Of a stretch of 64,000 bases of DNA, positions 25,040 to 38,814 are shown one piece after another. The notes under the pieces are model-generated. The model saw only the letters and a list, made by a program, of their open reading frames with translations, did no database searches and was not told the origin of the DNA. Source of the stretch: Anoplopoma fimbria (Eukaryota; Chordata; Actinopteri; Perciformes; Anoplopomatidae); the NCBI RefSeq assembly GCF_027596085.1, contig NC_072450.1, forward strand, positions 31,029,676 through 31,093,675, written 5' to 3'. The translations under genes were made by a program, and so were the position numbers. Numbering within the stretch: the first letter of the stretch is position 1; every line of letters begins with the position of its first letter.

Positions 25040-27600
25040 ATCTTTTTTTCCGTTTGTCTCATTTTGTTTTAAACCTCAAATTAACATCCTAATTAACATC
25101 ACAGCTGACATGACTTAGGGTTCCACTCATGGAAGGGCCAAGATGGAAAAAGCTGTCACATATAAACTTTTTGTCATAACCTTTTAGGAAATTCTGCGCC
25201 ATAATATAGAATGGTCAATACAAATCTCAGTGGATGCCTATGTAGTATTGAAATAGACCTGTGCTTGGACTCATTGGACGTATATGATGTATTTTTGCTG
25301 TCCCCTATGTTTTTCTTGGTTGGTGGTACTATCAAAACTACGTGTGGCTCAACCAGCCCTGACCACTGGAGCAGATCAGCATCGACAAGTTGCGCTGCCC
25401 TTCAAAGAGGAAATCCGGGTTCTGATGGGGAAACGTTATGTTCATTTCTGTCCCTACTTCTGACAGCCATGTGATCTCAGTGAAAACTAAATTAGCGGAC
25501 ACACATGCTCTCACACAAACTTCAGCAGGCAGCAATGTAGAGAGCCTGTCACAAAGTAACTCACAAAGGGAATAATTTAAACACAGAGCAGCACCTTTCA
25601 TACGCTTTCTCCTAGTGTCATTACATCAAACTGGGGCATAGGTGTCAACCAAGGGGACAGAGGTGGAGTGACTTCAACCACATGCAGACAAAGGTTAGAC
25701 CTTCATGGGAGGTGGGTCCTCGTTCAGCATCATTTACCTCTGGTATGATGCTGTTTTATTACATACATTACATACATTTACCCACTTATTCGTATGCTTA
25801 TCCTATGTTCACAGCCTATTAGAGATGACACTGGACAACAGCGTGGGTTGGGCAACTAGTCGTTTCATCAAATTCTAGATAGTTGGTTGTAAATCATGTG
25901 AGTTTTAGTGGCTGGATTGCAAAAAAAGTCAATGTAAAGACATGATTAGAAGCAAATTTGCCTGGAGTGGCACAAGTTAATGTGAAGACGCATTCGTATG
26001 AAACTTTAGTAAAACGTTTGTGCGTATCCCAGGGCTTCATGAATTTGCTTCATAAATGTACAGAGACAAGAGATAATGGTGAACATTTTAAGGCCTATCT
26101 TCAGTTAAGCCTCCTTGCAAAATTAGCGTTGCTGCTCAGCACTTGATGATTTTTTTCAACATTGAAGCCTCTGATGCCTGTTTCCTATTTATTCTCAAAT
26201 GTCTCCCCCCCCCCCCCGCCGCCTTACATTTTGAGGTTTTCCTGTCCATTTTTCTTGTTGGCCATCTCACTGCTGAACACTACTTTCGCATAATGGTCCA
26301 TCTTATGCTGATTTGAAGGGGGATAAAACATTCAATTGTGAGTTTTCAAAGGTTATCAGACCAAATTAATCAAATTCTGATTTTATCTATCGTTTTTCAG
26401 CCAAGTCAGTAGCTAGGGCTGTCTATCCTATGATGTAAGTTTAACTAACTAGGTTGTGATTGGCCAGTGAGCCCAGTCCTGGAACGTGCACACAGCACTC
26501 TGCAGATACAAATACAAATGCAAGTGCATTTACCATTTACCATCTACCAGTACACCACTGCTTGAAAGAGTGACCAAAACAGAGATGTAGGCAGCTATTC
26601 AGAGATCTGCAAACAGTTTGCAAGTAAAGCAGGAGTTAGGAGGCTTGTGTGGAAGGCTACACTGTGTATGTGACGGAAAGCAGGCTGAAATAAGTAACCT
26701 ATACACAGGGTTTTAGGTTCACACTCCTGCAGATATGGTTTTGGCTTCAAGTCTTTCACACATGGATTTCACAGAAAAACACTAAGAAAATACACTGTGG
26801 ATGTTTATTTCTGAATCCAACCTCCACAGAAGCACATGCATTAAGCCTCTTGTGTCTTCACAGTTACTGAAAGACGCAATGAGGGAAAAAAATGTTGCTA
26901 GAGAACAATGCATTATGTGTACAGTGAATTCACAGGGAATTTATAAAAATTCTGCTGCTAGACGCACAATATAATATCCACCTTGTCTAAACAGCCCCAC
27001 TATGAAAAGATGTCTTGAGTTCCACTATCCTTATCCTGTGTGAATATGGCCTATGGCCCTCCCATAGTCTGTAGTACAGGAAACACAAATAACATTGTAT
27101 CTATGATAACAAAGGTGGAGGCTGCAGACTGGACTGCAGGGGGGATGTTAATGTAACAAACCAGCCTGACATTTTGGCAAACCCTTTCAGCTGAACAACC
27201 CTAGTCAGTGATAATACCGTTATCGTGAATTCTTTTGACCACAATAGTTATGGAGTGAAAATCTGATATCGTGGCAGCCCTAATAACAATAAACTTGAAG
27301 GTAAAAGAAAAAAAAAAGAAAAAAAAATCCTCATTTGATGATCATCTCTGCCCCTGCTTGATCTTGAACCCCCTCAGGTCATGCAAGCCTCCGGGGTATT
27401 TTTTGAAGTATAAGGTGGTGCTGAGGTGGGGGTTTCGGGGGAGGGGGGGCTTACCAACAGGTTCATCCGGAGGCCTTAGCTGCTGGGAGCGGGACATATT
27501 GTGACCTCCCCTGGGCTTTGGGCACAGCGAGAGCTTGGGGAGGGGGGAGGAGAGCTGAGGAAGACAGGGGAGTTGGAGAGGAAAAGAAGAAAACAGGGCT
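25040..27600. other. Long stretch without a recognisable gene
   Basis: A C run of 13 lies at 26205-26217. The end of a possible hAT-like remnant is seen near 27225-27285 ('gatatcgtggcagccctaat'), followed by an A-rich run at 27304-27328. Short frames match nothing. Confidence 0.45.
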
Positions 27601-27609
27601 GGTGCGTGT

Positions 27610-27800
27610 CTTCCTAGTGTTTAGTTGTGATTAGATTGGGCAGCATCTCTGTGGTGGCTGTATATCCATCTGCCGCTCAGGGCTGAGCGGTGTGTTCCTG
27701 TTGCCACCCTCATGACCTCACACCTAAACACTCCAATTAACCACCGCTGGACTTTCCACTTTTCCCCAAACTCTGGTCCAAACAAACACACCACTACATC
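27610..27800. promoter_or_regulatory. Candidate regulatory block
   Basis: Unique sequence including the hairpin-like 'ccgctcagggctgagcgg' (7-bp arms) and 'cactccaattaaccaccgct' with an AATTA core. Inferred from texture. Confidence 0.2.
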
Positions 27801-27804
27801 TGAC

Positions 27805-28180
27805 CCCCCCTCACCCTGCCTCTATTCTATCTTTGATCTGCTGCCTCTTGCTCTGACTTACAACTGAGAACATGGATCCCTTTTAGCCGAGAGCAGATGC
27901 TTGCCAGGAAACACATTCCATTGTACATGTACAATCAGTTTCTAAGATGCAGAACAAGCTAAAAAATGTATAGATCATGTATTCAAGAGTTGTTTTTTGC
28001 AGACATCTTTGTTTGCATACACTTAGACTGTTATTGGCATTAATTAACAATAAACAATCAATAATTATCATATTTTGGATGCCTGACTAGGGCTACTACA
28101 CCTCAAAGGCTGCCCTTATCCTAAAAAAATATATTATATACCACTAATTTGCTTACAAATAGGAGGAAACATGTTGCTTC
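27805..28180. other. AT-rich stretch without a recognisable gene
   Basis: Nothing seen apart from AT-rich decayed sequence. Confidence 0.45.
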
Positions 28181-28184
28181 CCAA

Positions 28185-28785
28185 AGTGGCTTTTAGACAC
28201 ATGGCTGTGTTTGCCTGGCCATGTTGGTCAGTCCACCAGCTGTTGAATTTCTCAACAACTATTGGATGAACTTTCATGAAATGCTGTACAGACATTCATG
28301 GTTCCAAGAGGATGAATCCTCCTTGGTGATCCCCTGATTGTCCATACAGCGCATCCATGAGAATGACATTTTAGTTTCAGAGTAAAATGTCTAAACAGCT
28401 ATTGGATGATTTAACATGAAATACACATTCCTGTTCCCTCAGGATGAATAGTTATATATTTGGTGATCCTAACTTTTCAGCTAGTGCCATCTTCAGATCA
28501 ATATTTTAATATATCCAATGCTTTGGTTTGTGACAAAATACCTACAAAACTAATGACATCCCATCAGCTCAGCTGTACTTTAAGTGTAATGCTACTCAGT
28601 AAATGTTAGCATTCTAACTAGATATGATACTAAGAAGGGAAACATGGCAAACATTGTACCTGTTAAAGATTAGCAGGTTAACGTTGTCATTTCTAGCATG
28701 TTGTTATGCTGACATTAGCATTTAACTCAAATCCCAGTGCCTATGTCTGTCCTGCTAGCATGACTCAAAGCTAAACCTGTCTGGT
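28185..28785 (+). repeat. Large fish dispersed repeat, near full length
   Basis: Ordered blocks are 'ctcaacaactattggatgaa', 'catgaaatgctgtacagaca', 'ttggtgatcc', 'ccatcagctcagctgtactt', 'taatgctactcagtaaatgt' and 'ttagcattctaacta'. I recognise this as one of the most frequent non-coding repeats of percomorph fish, rich in the word gctagcatg/ttagcatg. A second, shorter copy of its middle lies at 47590-47665. No coding frame is present. Confidence 0.75.
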
Positions 28786-28789
28786 TTGG

Positions 28790-29710
28790 TTAAGACTAAC
28801 TCCAGTCCGTTTGCCCGGCTCATTTGGGCTGCTGTCATCTTTCAGTTTTCAAGCAGACTTGATCTGTACAAGGTCATAACCTATTTATACAAATCAACAT
28901 ATTTGTACATCAGCGTGGGTATTTTCCGTTATTAATAGGTCAAAAAACTTTTAAAACTGCTGTGCTTGTAAGTTTACTAAAAAGTGTGTGACAGTGATCC
29001 AAAGGTAAAAATAACATTACTGTACATGTGGCTTCATGCGCGTGTCCGTGGGCTCCCCAGCATTTGCAACAGTCATCCGTCTCCCTGTTAGTCATTATTC
29101 ATGTCATGTGCTTGATTTTCAGTATAATAATACCAAGAATATGTTTAATCAGTTATGTCTTTGAAAGTTCTTTGAGACCCCAAAGAACATACATATACAC
29201 ATCAGAAGCATTACAGTTCTCCTGGACAGCATCTCCTGGGAATATTTATTGACCAATACTGTGCAAAAGCATCCAATCCCTGACTGTACACTGTAGAGGG
29301 TTATTGTGTGGGTTGTGTAGTCACCACCGCATTGGTGGGATGTTTATTTAGGCCTTTTCACTGGAATAGTCTTCAGTCTTCATTTTAGCTATAACTATGC
29401 CTTAGTCTAGCAAAGAGCTGATGTCGGTATGTAGTTTGAAAATTTTGCAAATTTGACGAGAGGAAACCTGTGAATATGAGAGCCTGCCAAAGAAAACAGT
29501 TTGTGGTTTGGAGGGATAAACAAAGTAGGATACATTTGATTAAACACATAAGATTTTCTTTCAATTAAACATCATAGATTAACGTGAGTTGGTTCAGATA
29601 CTTTTAAATTAAATAAATGTGAGTCAGAGTTGCTGAATTTGCACTTTAAGAGTGTTTTATTTCTCCTCTCCATAATCTCTTGTATGCCTTGCTGCTGGGG
29701 GTTAGGGTGG
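28790..29710. other. Stretch without a recognisable gene
   Basis: AT-rich, with no repeats I recognise and no credible frame. Confidence 0.45.
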
Positions 29711-29711
29711 G

Positions 29712-29713
<2 letters not shown>

Positions 29714-29778
<65 letters not shown>
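29714..29778. repeat. TG microsatellite
   Basis: Pure gt repeat of about 65 bp. Confidence 0.97.
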
Positions 29779-29779
<1 letters not shown>

Positions 29780-30830
29780 TGATTCAGGTTAAAGCTTTAG
29801 AAGTCGGTGTTCACGAGAAGCAGAACACAGAGGCAGAGAGACAGATCACCTTAGGGCTTGTGTTGTGGCATGGCTGTGTCAGGGCTGTGTTGGGACTTGT
29901 AGCAGCTGAGTCTTGACACTGAGCCCCGAGCATGCTATGGTGGCCTGTGTAAGGGCCAGCACAGTGAGAAGACAGCACCATCCTTCACTTTGGTTGCCCT
30001 CCTGGGGCTGGTGAAAGATTTTGTTTTTTACAAAGGTATAGATTTAGCAATTAAGAATGAGTAAGAGGAACCAAAAAAAACAGATTTTGCACTCAGTTAA
30101 GCTATTGACATATCCATTTTTACCTACCCCCTGACACAATGGAGTTGTGTGTAGTTTTGTTTGTAGGGTTCTTAGAATGAAAACAGTTTTCATAACGAAT
30201 TTATCTTTGGAGAAAATAATTCCAATGAACTAAATTGACAGTGAGGGCTTCAGATTGCTGTATTATTTAGTTCCTTTGAGCAAATCAAAAAGGAAAATGC
30301 GATCACCTTTATAGTATTGAGGTTGGATGTAGACATCTAGACAGATATATCAGAACCTTGGCAAATAAAGCCAGAACCACCAGACAATTTTTTTTATGTT
30401 TCTATCAGCAGGATGTTATATGTCAGTTCTTACCAAATCTGCCAAAAACATTTTCCTTTTAACCAACAAAGTTGAAAGCATACCTACCTAACAACTGTTT
30501 CAATCCAAACCACCCAAACCATAATCAACCAAATTCTTCCCTAATCTTAAGAAGTTTGTTTTAGCTAAAGACAGCTAGCTTTGTTAGCCAGCTGGTTGGT
30601 AGATTTGTATGAAGTTAGCTACAACAGCTAACCTTGGAGGCTAATGTCTGTTTGGTACTGGGATTCTTCTTTTAAGGTTCAGAAAAGCTCATAGTCATGT
30701 TTTAAAGAAACCAACGTTGAAGGTCGCTAGGAAATGAAAAACAAACATCAGTCTCTTGAATCAAAATGACCTCTATTTTTTTGACCCATCCACCAACATG
30801 TATCATTCACATGGTTGCCTGTGGACACTT
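29780..30830. other. Stretch with a decayed family A-like segment
   Basis: From about 30500 to 30800 there are echoes of family A ('ttttttgacccatccaccaa' near 30777) and of TTAGC-rich fish repeats ('agctagctttgttagccagc'). The rest is AT-rich with nothing seen. Confidence 0.35.
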
Positions 30831-30834
30831 GTAT

Positions 30835-31075
30835 TTTAAAGGTGCAATCTGTAAGATCAGGCCATACTTTTAGCTCAACAATCAATGTCAACATTATCAA
30901 AAGAATGTGACGGGTTTACAGTTAGACGTTATGTCAAAGACGTCTATGAATAGTGGAGCAGCGATACCTTCTGAAATGAGCATGCTAGCTGCTGCCGCTG
31001 ACTTGGGTCAGTCTACCAAAGCCGCTGCATGCCCTGCTGTTAGTTAGTAGTTGGCTTTTTTAATTGTTTTTAATA
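30835..31075. repeat. Possible dispersed repeat
   Basis: Opens with 'ttaaaggtgcaatctgtaag', wording seen at the start of a common fish repeat, and contains 'gtgacgggtttacagtta' and 'agcatgctagctgctgccgc'. Single copy in the window. Confidence 0.4.
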
Positions 31076-31079
31076 ACTG

Positions 31080-31860
31080 CTTACTGTAAATCTATATTGT
31101 ATGGATCAAGTAGTAGAGGTGAAATTCTGAGACCATTTCTTTGGAGTATCTTGGAAGGACAGTCTATTGGGTGTGGTTAGCTTTCCCTGTAAAAAAATGT
31201 CTGTTGCATTCAAAGTGTTCATTTTTAACTTTTGTTTGTATAAGCAGAGAGAGCAATGGTGGTTGAATAGTAAAACAATGTTCAAGGTATAGACTGTTTG
31301 ATTGAGTAAGAGTACAGCTTTGATTCACAGGTGCTTGCTTTCCTTTTCTAAGCAAGCTTGACCCAAGATGGCATCAGTGAGGCAATTTGAAATGAATACA
31401 GCAAAGAAGAAAATTGGATTGTGAAAGCTGTTTTACAAGTCTGGGCTGATCGATGCTCACATGGCGCGCACACAGAAAATCTTCTCTGAGGCTATCATTT
31501 CAACATAAGAGAGGAGAGGTGCCTCATTAGGAAGGCTGGCGTTGCAGAACTGAAGACTTCAGATAAACTTATCAGCACACAAGACCCATTTCAGGGAGCG
31601 TTCGCAGGACTCGACGCAGCCAATTTCGACTTTGTTTTTCCCACTGCAAGTTGGGGCAAATGTGTTTCAGGCCCTCCACATGAGCAGACAAAGAGACAGT
31701 GGTAATCCCTGGAGTGAGTGCTGGATTGTTTACTACACGGCCAGTCTCTCTATTTGACACTGACACACTCTCACAGGGCCCAGAAACCGGGTCGCCAAGA
31801 CGGCCGAGACAATGAAGAAGAAAGGGTGTCTCTCACACGGGCACACACACACACACACTC
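31080..31860. other. Stretch without a recognisable gene
   Basis: Unique sequence. The part from 31430 to 31600 is GC-richer ('catggcgcgcacacag') and could be regulatory, but there is too little to call. Confidence 0.4.
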
Positions 31861-31866
31861 TCTCGG

Positions 31867-31975
<109 letters not shown>

Positions 31976-32479
31976 GGGGCATACCCCCTGCCAATCAAGT
32001 CTCACCCCTGTGTGTTACACTCAGTGAATTAAAGAGTTGACTTCATTAGTCCTCCAGATGTTTGTCTAATGGCATTCAGCAGCACATACAGTTCCATTTT
32101 CATTAAAATGTTAAAATTACATGTACAAACATGCATATGCCAACATCATGGACCCAAATTAGCCTCCACTTGATCTTTTTTTTCCTTTTTCCCCTTAAAT
32201 TTCGATGTCACTCACTCTCTCCCTTTTTTCTGCTTCTTTAGTGAAATGTGAGACCATGGCAGCATTCCTTTCTAAATAGCCTCTGAGAGAGTGAGGCTGT
32301 GAGTGTGTGTTTCAGAAAGAGAGAGTGCTATAGATAAAGAGAGAGATGCTGTTTAGGGAGAACATGGCAGCAATGTGAGAAGATTTTTTTTTTTGCAAAA
32401 ATAAAACCCAACATTTTTTTTCTTATTACTCATTAAAGATCTCTATTTAGACAAGCAAAGAGGAAAAAAAAGGGCGGCC

Positions 32480-32720
32480 CACTTGATTGACCTCGATGCT
32501 GACACAAGCTCGCAGATTACAGCTGCAGCATGGCTCACCAGTTTCTAAACAGGAACACATTTATGTAAAAGCGATATCTGTACGCCCATATGTACGGCCT
32601 CGGCGTGGCGTGTCGGCGGCACAGCTGACAAGTCCGCCGGGACGGCCGCAGTTAATCAGAGCAAGATGTTTATTTTCATCTCTTTAATGATCAGGATAGA
32701 CCCGCTCCACACAGACAACG
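32480..32720. promoter_or_regulatory. Candidate conserved non-coding element
   Basis: One of the strongest texture contrasts in the window: unique, CpG-containing sequence ('tgtacgcccatatgtacggc', 'ggcgtggcgtgtcggcggca') with 'ccgcagttaatcagagcaag' and 'ctctttaatgatcaggatag'. CpG retention in otherwise CpG-poor DNA plus TTAAT/TAATGA cores suggests constraint or lack of methylation. No frame is convincing; an unrecognised first exon remains possible. Confidence 0.33.
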
Positions 32721-32822
32721 ATATGTTTTCCACCGACATACATCTGTTTGTGTCATGATCAATCCGCTCTGACACATGCAACTCCCATCAGTCGACCCCC
32801 GCGCCCCCTCTCTCCCCAGACC

Positions 32823-32823
<1 letters not shown>

Positions 32824-32920
<97 letters not shown>
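32824..32920. repeat. Long CA microsatellite
   Basis: Pure ac/ca of about 97 bp, about 100 bp after the candidate element at 32480-32720. Confidence 0.98.
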
Positions 32921-32921
<1 letters not shown>

Positions 32922-32924
32922 CTG

Positions 32925-34055
32925 GGCCTCCCCAACAGCCATCAGGCTAAGGGACATAATTATCCAGGCTGCTTGTGGCATTCCTGTTTGAGGGTCGGGG
33001 GGGGCTCCACCTCTTCTTACCTCCTCTTTGCATGCAGAAACACACACACTTCTTCATGCACGGCTGGGTTGTCTACTTTTATGGAAAAATTGTTCATGAA
33101 AAATCAGAACATTCCAGCACACCCTACAGATTATCTCTGTAATAATGCATTGAATGTACATAAAAAGTAGGAACATAAACTGGTAAAGAAAAGTTATAAA
33201 TGATGCTTTCACAAGATCCTCCCTGCTTTAGAAATTGACAAATAATGCAGCTTGACTTTTGTTTTTGTATTATTATTTATATTAGTTATCATTGTTCTCA
33301 ACAAAGTTATTGACAAGACACACACCTGTAGTCAGACAGGTCATAAACAGGCCAACAGTATGTTTTAATAACCTTTTTATTATAAACTTTTCCTACAAAC
33401 AAACTGTAAATGCCATTCTCCATCACATATCCTACAGTTTACAGGTAGAGCAGATTCTCTTTTGACCACCAGCTTGGCAGTTTGATTCCCAGACCCTCCA
33501 CGTCTGCATGTTGACACTGCACTTCAAGATACTCCCCAGAAACGTCACAGCAGCCCACTGCCCTTAAATATGCTTGAGATGGGATAGTGTAAAGGTCAAA
33601 ATTCATGTATGTGACAAATAAAGGTGTCTTTTTTTTAAAGCAGAATTTGACAAACCCCTTCTCTCTTATTTCCCTCTTACCTTTAGCTATGTTATGTATA
33701 ATTTTAAAAATGAAAGAAATGCACAACAAATGAATGCTAGTTTTGCTCTGTGTCTGCTGGATGTGATGCATTACTGTTTCCTAACACGATAACAACTCTT
33801 TAAGGTGATAATAAGTGAATGTTGTGAAAAAGATTAAGGGAAATTAAAACATCATGTGTTTCTTGTCATGTCAAATTTATTTCTAGTGACATTACAATTA
33901 CCATAAGGAGCACTGCGTTATCACAACCAATAGAACTAATGGTACAAACTAGTTTTATAAGACAAGTTACATGCAAACGTGACCCTGTGGCCTTCTTGTC
34001 TGTACAATTGATCAGTGGTTTTGTCCATTTTAGTCGTTTATCTTGCTAAACCATG
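32925..34055. other. Stretch without a recognisable gene
   Basis: Mostly AT-rich; an 11-T/A junction lies near 33630. Nothing recognised. Confidence 0.45.
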
Positions 34056-34059
34056 TCAC

Positions 34060-34380
34060 CACGAGCGTGGAGGTGGGGCTAATTGGTGCGCAGCAGGGGT
34101 CAGTGAGTGGGTGGGGGTCTGCGGGGCTCGCCGGGTGATGAAATTGGAAAAGCATGTGGAGATAGATGTGACTGCAAGACGAATCCAGACACTTCCAGAT
34201 GCCCGGCACCGAGGGGCCGAGGGCCGCAGCAGAGCCACCCTCCCGGGGGATGTGACTCACCTGGAAGGAGGGCCAAGCACTGCCAGATGTGGAGGAAGCC
34301 GCCTGGGTCCCTCACGCCAAGCCCGTCTAACACTGTCTCGATTGTGCTACAGCATATGCTTCCAGTCAAGGGTGAAAAAT
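34060..34380. promoter_or_regulatory. Candidate regulatory block, GC-rich
   Basis: GC-rich, unique, with 'gtggggctaattggtgcgca' and 'gaggggccgagggccgcagc', bracketed by AT-rich sequence and followed by the longest CA array of the window. Overlapping frames exist on both strands, but the plus-strand one simply reads into the CA array, so I do not treat them as coding. Confidence 0.27.
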
Positions 34381-34456
34381 GCAGGCACCAGCACATGCCA
34401 GAAGTCTTTCAAGCATAGCCCAGCAGTCAGCCTCCAGCCTTACACCCACTCTGATC

Positions 34457-35528
<1,072 letters not shown>

Positions 35529-35529
35529 A

Positions 35530-35621
<92 letters not shown>
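35530..35621. repeat. Long CA microsatellite
   Basis: Pure ac of about 92 bp, preceded by degenerate cacaca words from 35478. Confidence 0.98.
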
Positions 35622-35623
<2 letters not shown>

Positions 35624-35624
35624 G

Positions 35625-36505
35625 CTGATGTGGCACTGTCTGTCTACAGCAGGGTGGCTCCCTGAGCACTATTATATTCAATGAGCTTTGATAAGTTATG
35701 ATGGTTTGACATATTTCAAAGTGCTTCATTTGCTGTGACTTGTAGACTGTTTGAATATGTTCACAAAGGACAACAGAACAGGCTGAAACAGGACAATTTG
35801 ATTGGATTTGAAAGATTCTTTCCAGTATTCAGCATTTGAATATAATTAAATGTTAGTCTTGCAACTTCCAACTTGTTCAAATACCTAGTGTCTGTATTCC
35901 TGTTCTCCTGATACAAAGGAAATGACAATAAAAGAAGTGGGTAGTTAGAACTTTAAATGAAACTATAGTGCTACAATGACTGAGTAATCCACTAGTTGAC
36001 TAACAGGAAAGTGTTCACGATATAAAATAAACTTCACTAAACAATTGATCATTTAAGTGACAAAGTGCAAAAAACAATAACAGGTTCCAACTTCTCAAAT
36101 GTCATGATTTCCTGTAGTTCTCTGTTTTAAACCTCTATAAATGGAACACTTTGGGGTTTTGGACTGTTGGCCAAGACAGTGTTGGCTTCTTGGAAACTGT
36201 AAATGTCATTTCATTTCTGACATTAAAATTCTCAAAAATAAATGCTTAATTAAATTATGATCATTACTAATGGCTCTATGGGAACCAATAACCACCGCTC
36301 TGAACAAAGAAAAGAGCACCGTCAACACAATCTTACACTTCAACATCTAATAAGAGGATAAAAATGGCACACTCGTTAACAGGTGATCTCTGGGAAATGA
36401 AGTGCAGAAACACCACAGCAATGGTCAGCTAGGGCACCAAAGATTGGATGAGAAAAACAAACCACACACACTGTTACAGATGCAGTTCAGAGGCAGAGCT
36501 TTACC
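35625..36505. other. AT-rich stretch without a recognisable gene
   Basis: Nothing recognised. Confidence 0.45.
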
Positions 36506-36509
36506 ATAG

Positions 36510-36840
36510 TTTTGTTACGTATAACCTCTGTACTTTCCAGACGCCAATTATGTAACAAGCTAGTTATTTTATGTAACATCATACTTACTTTAACCTCAGC
36601 AACAATATTTTTCTAAACCTTTTGTGTCCTTAACCTAACCAAGTGAACCTAAAAACTATGTAAACCTACATTAGAAGTTTATTTTAGACTGTATGCATGT
36701 AACAAGCAGAAACTGTATGTTTCCTGTTAACATAAAGACTATGCATGTAATGAGCGGAAACTGACACGTCCAAAACTGACGTTATAGGGGTCACAGGGAT
36801 ATTGAACACCGGGGCTTGATGAGTTGGGAGTGAGAATGTG
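36510..36840 (-). repeat. Family A dispersed repeat, copy 5
   Basis: 'cttaacctaaccaagtgaac', 'tagaagtttattttagactg', 'tatgcatgtaacaagcagaa' and, about 60 bp later, a second unit 'tatgcatgtaatgagcggaa', then 'gacacgtccaaaactgacg' and 'gatgagttgggagtgagaat'. The internal duplication of the 'tatgcatgtaa' unit is shared with the copy at 43590-44100. Confidence 0.75.
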
Positions 36841-37254
36841 TTGTTCATATCACCTAACAACATCTCAACACCCTGCATAGTGAAAGCAGTATGTCAGCAG
36901 CACAGCACTTTCAGTCCTCCACCTGCATTGATGTGTTCAGGCACAGTGTTGAGGGTGGTTTTGGTCGGGCTCAGGGCCCAACACACAATAACAGATGTTA
37001 CACTGGTCAAACAGAAGGAAATACAAGCCTGAAACGTTAAAATAAGATTGAAGTGCGAGTGTTATGCGGTTTGTGTAGGCAGCTTTTGACTCTGTTTGAA
37101 TCTTTCTGTGAAACTGAAAGAAAAGTTAACTAATGTTGAAGTGAATCGTATGTTTCCACCATCACTGAGAAAGCCTCTCTCAGTTTATATGAACGTGTTA
37201 GCAGGAGAGAGAGAGAGCGAGAGAGAGTACACATGAGTTGATATGAGTAAAGCA

Positions 37255-37660
37255 GATCTGGGGAGAGCCCATTCACCAGACCTTTCCAGGGGCCATTTCT
37301 GTGGAAGAGCCTGCTGTTACCAGCCAAGATTTGTCACAGTCACATCCTGGAGCCACAACACAGAGTCATTAAGACAGTTGCCGCAGTGTCATTTGATCCA
37401 CTGGCTCACTGGTCTGACGGGTCCCCAGTGCCGGAAGAGCACTTCCAGGAAACCTCGGATGCTCTTGTGATAAAGGCCCCGCTAGAGGGCCAAAGTGATC
37501 AGGGTCAGTGGGAAATGACTGCTGTTTGTCACATTATCACCACCACTCTGAGAAGAATCAATCAATACCAATCTTGTGAAGGTCCATCTGGGAGAGCTGC
37601 TGCTGCTGATGATGCACACTAACACTGATGGGAGAGCTCACTCCGCCCACTTTATGCTGT
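37255..37660. promoter_or_regulatory. Candidate regulatory block
   Basis: About 400 bp of unique, evenly GC-balanced sequence ('ccagccaagatttgtcacag', 'gaatcaatcaataccaatct', a short gct/gat tract near 37598) between AT-rich repeats. Frames exist but overlap in two registers without splice framing. Confidence 0.22.
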
Positions 37661-37664
37661 CACA

Positions 37665-37995
37665 ATGAACTAATCAAGAAATAAGCAGCAGAACAAGAGC
37701 TAAACATGACGTTTCAACACGATCTAAAAGCAGTTTCATAGTTTGTGTTAATACTACATGTATATATGTAGAAGGTACAGTAGTACACCTGCAGTGCTGG
37801 AGCCTGAAGCTAGCACTACAACTTCAGCTGGATTTGAACCTGGACGCAGTTGCTCACCCTTTAATGCTTATTATTTAATAAAACTACAACAAACACATGA
37901 CTGAAATGTCCAGATTTTATTTGGCATTGTGCCAAAAATAGGTTCCATAAATAAGTTTCATCTCAGCCTCATATCATGTTTGTAGAAATGCCGGG
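37665..37995. other. AT-rich stretch without a recognisable gene
   Basis: Includes a B-box-like word on the minus strand ('ggttcaaatcc', about 37825-37835) with no matching A box, so no tRNA gene is called. Confidence 0.4.
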
Positions 37996-37999
37996 ATGT

Positions 38000-38260
38000 G
38001 AACCTCAACTTTCAGTTTATGGAACAAAACTTCTTGGTTAAGGTTAAAATAACAACACAACAACATAACAATATAACAACATTACAATCGTAGATAAATA
38101 ACAACCACACTTAACAGACTTTTGTTTGTAAGAAGCGTAACCTTAAAGTCCTGATTATTTTGTGTTTTAACATGGGACACCAACAGCTGTCTCCTGGGTG
38201 AAAGTCCTGTGTTTGTTTAACCCATTCACCACCTCTACAGCCTACCCATGACTCTCTCAC
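38000..38260 (+). repeat. Family A dispersed repeat, copy 6
   Basis: 'cttggttaaggttaaaataa' is followed by an 'aacaacac/aacaaca' simple-repeat insert (38048-38086) and then the family end: 'aacatgggacaccaacagct', 'gtctcctgggtgaaagtcct', 'taacccattcaccacctcta'. Confidence 0.7.
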
Positions 38261-38264
38261 ACGT

Positions 38265-38728
38265 TTTACTTGTTATTATACTAACTTTAAATAACGGAAG
38301 CTCCTTACACTCTTCATAAACTTGTTCTGCCTGAATGCAAAACTGTCCACATAAAAAATAAAAAAAAGGAAGTCACATTTCAACATGTCTGTGGGTTGCA
38401 GGATGTGCAATGCAAACATTATTTCCTGGCGGCTGGGCTGAACACCCACATGAACTTTTGATCTCAGGATGAACACTGAATCAAAAATACCTGGAAAAAA
38501 ACTTGATATATTAATATTAGGTTACACCTGCAAACAGATACATAGTTCCTAGTAAGCTGAATGTATTTGTACAGGGTAAATGTCTCTCATCATTACAAAA
38601 GTACCAAGAATCCTACAATTATAGTGGTGCCAGAAATATATTTGAAAAGCTGTGGTCATTGACTTCACAGTAAAGCTGTAAACCAAATGGGAGACACTTT
38701 TACACAGTTATGTCTTTGCTGTCTTTCA
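38265..38728. other. AT-rich stretch without a recognisable gene
   Basis: Nothing recognised. Confidence 0.45.

Positions 38729-38729
<1 letters not shown>

Positions 38730-38811
<82 letters not shown>
38730..38811. repeat. Long TG microsatellite
   Basis: Pure tg repeat of about 82 bp. Confidence 0.98.
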
Positions 38812-38812
<1 letters not shown>

Positions 38813-38814
38813 TA

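Noticed and set aside
37825..37835. B-box-like 'ggttcaaatcc' on the minus strand, possible tRNA
   Set aside because: No A box or cloverleaf-forming arms at the right distance.
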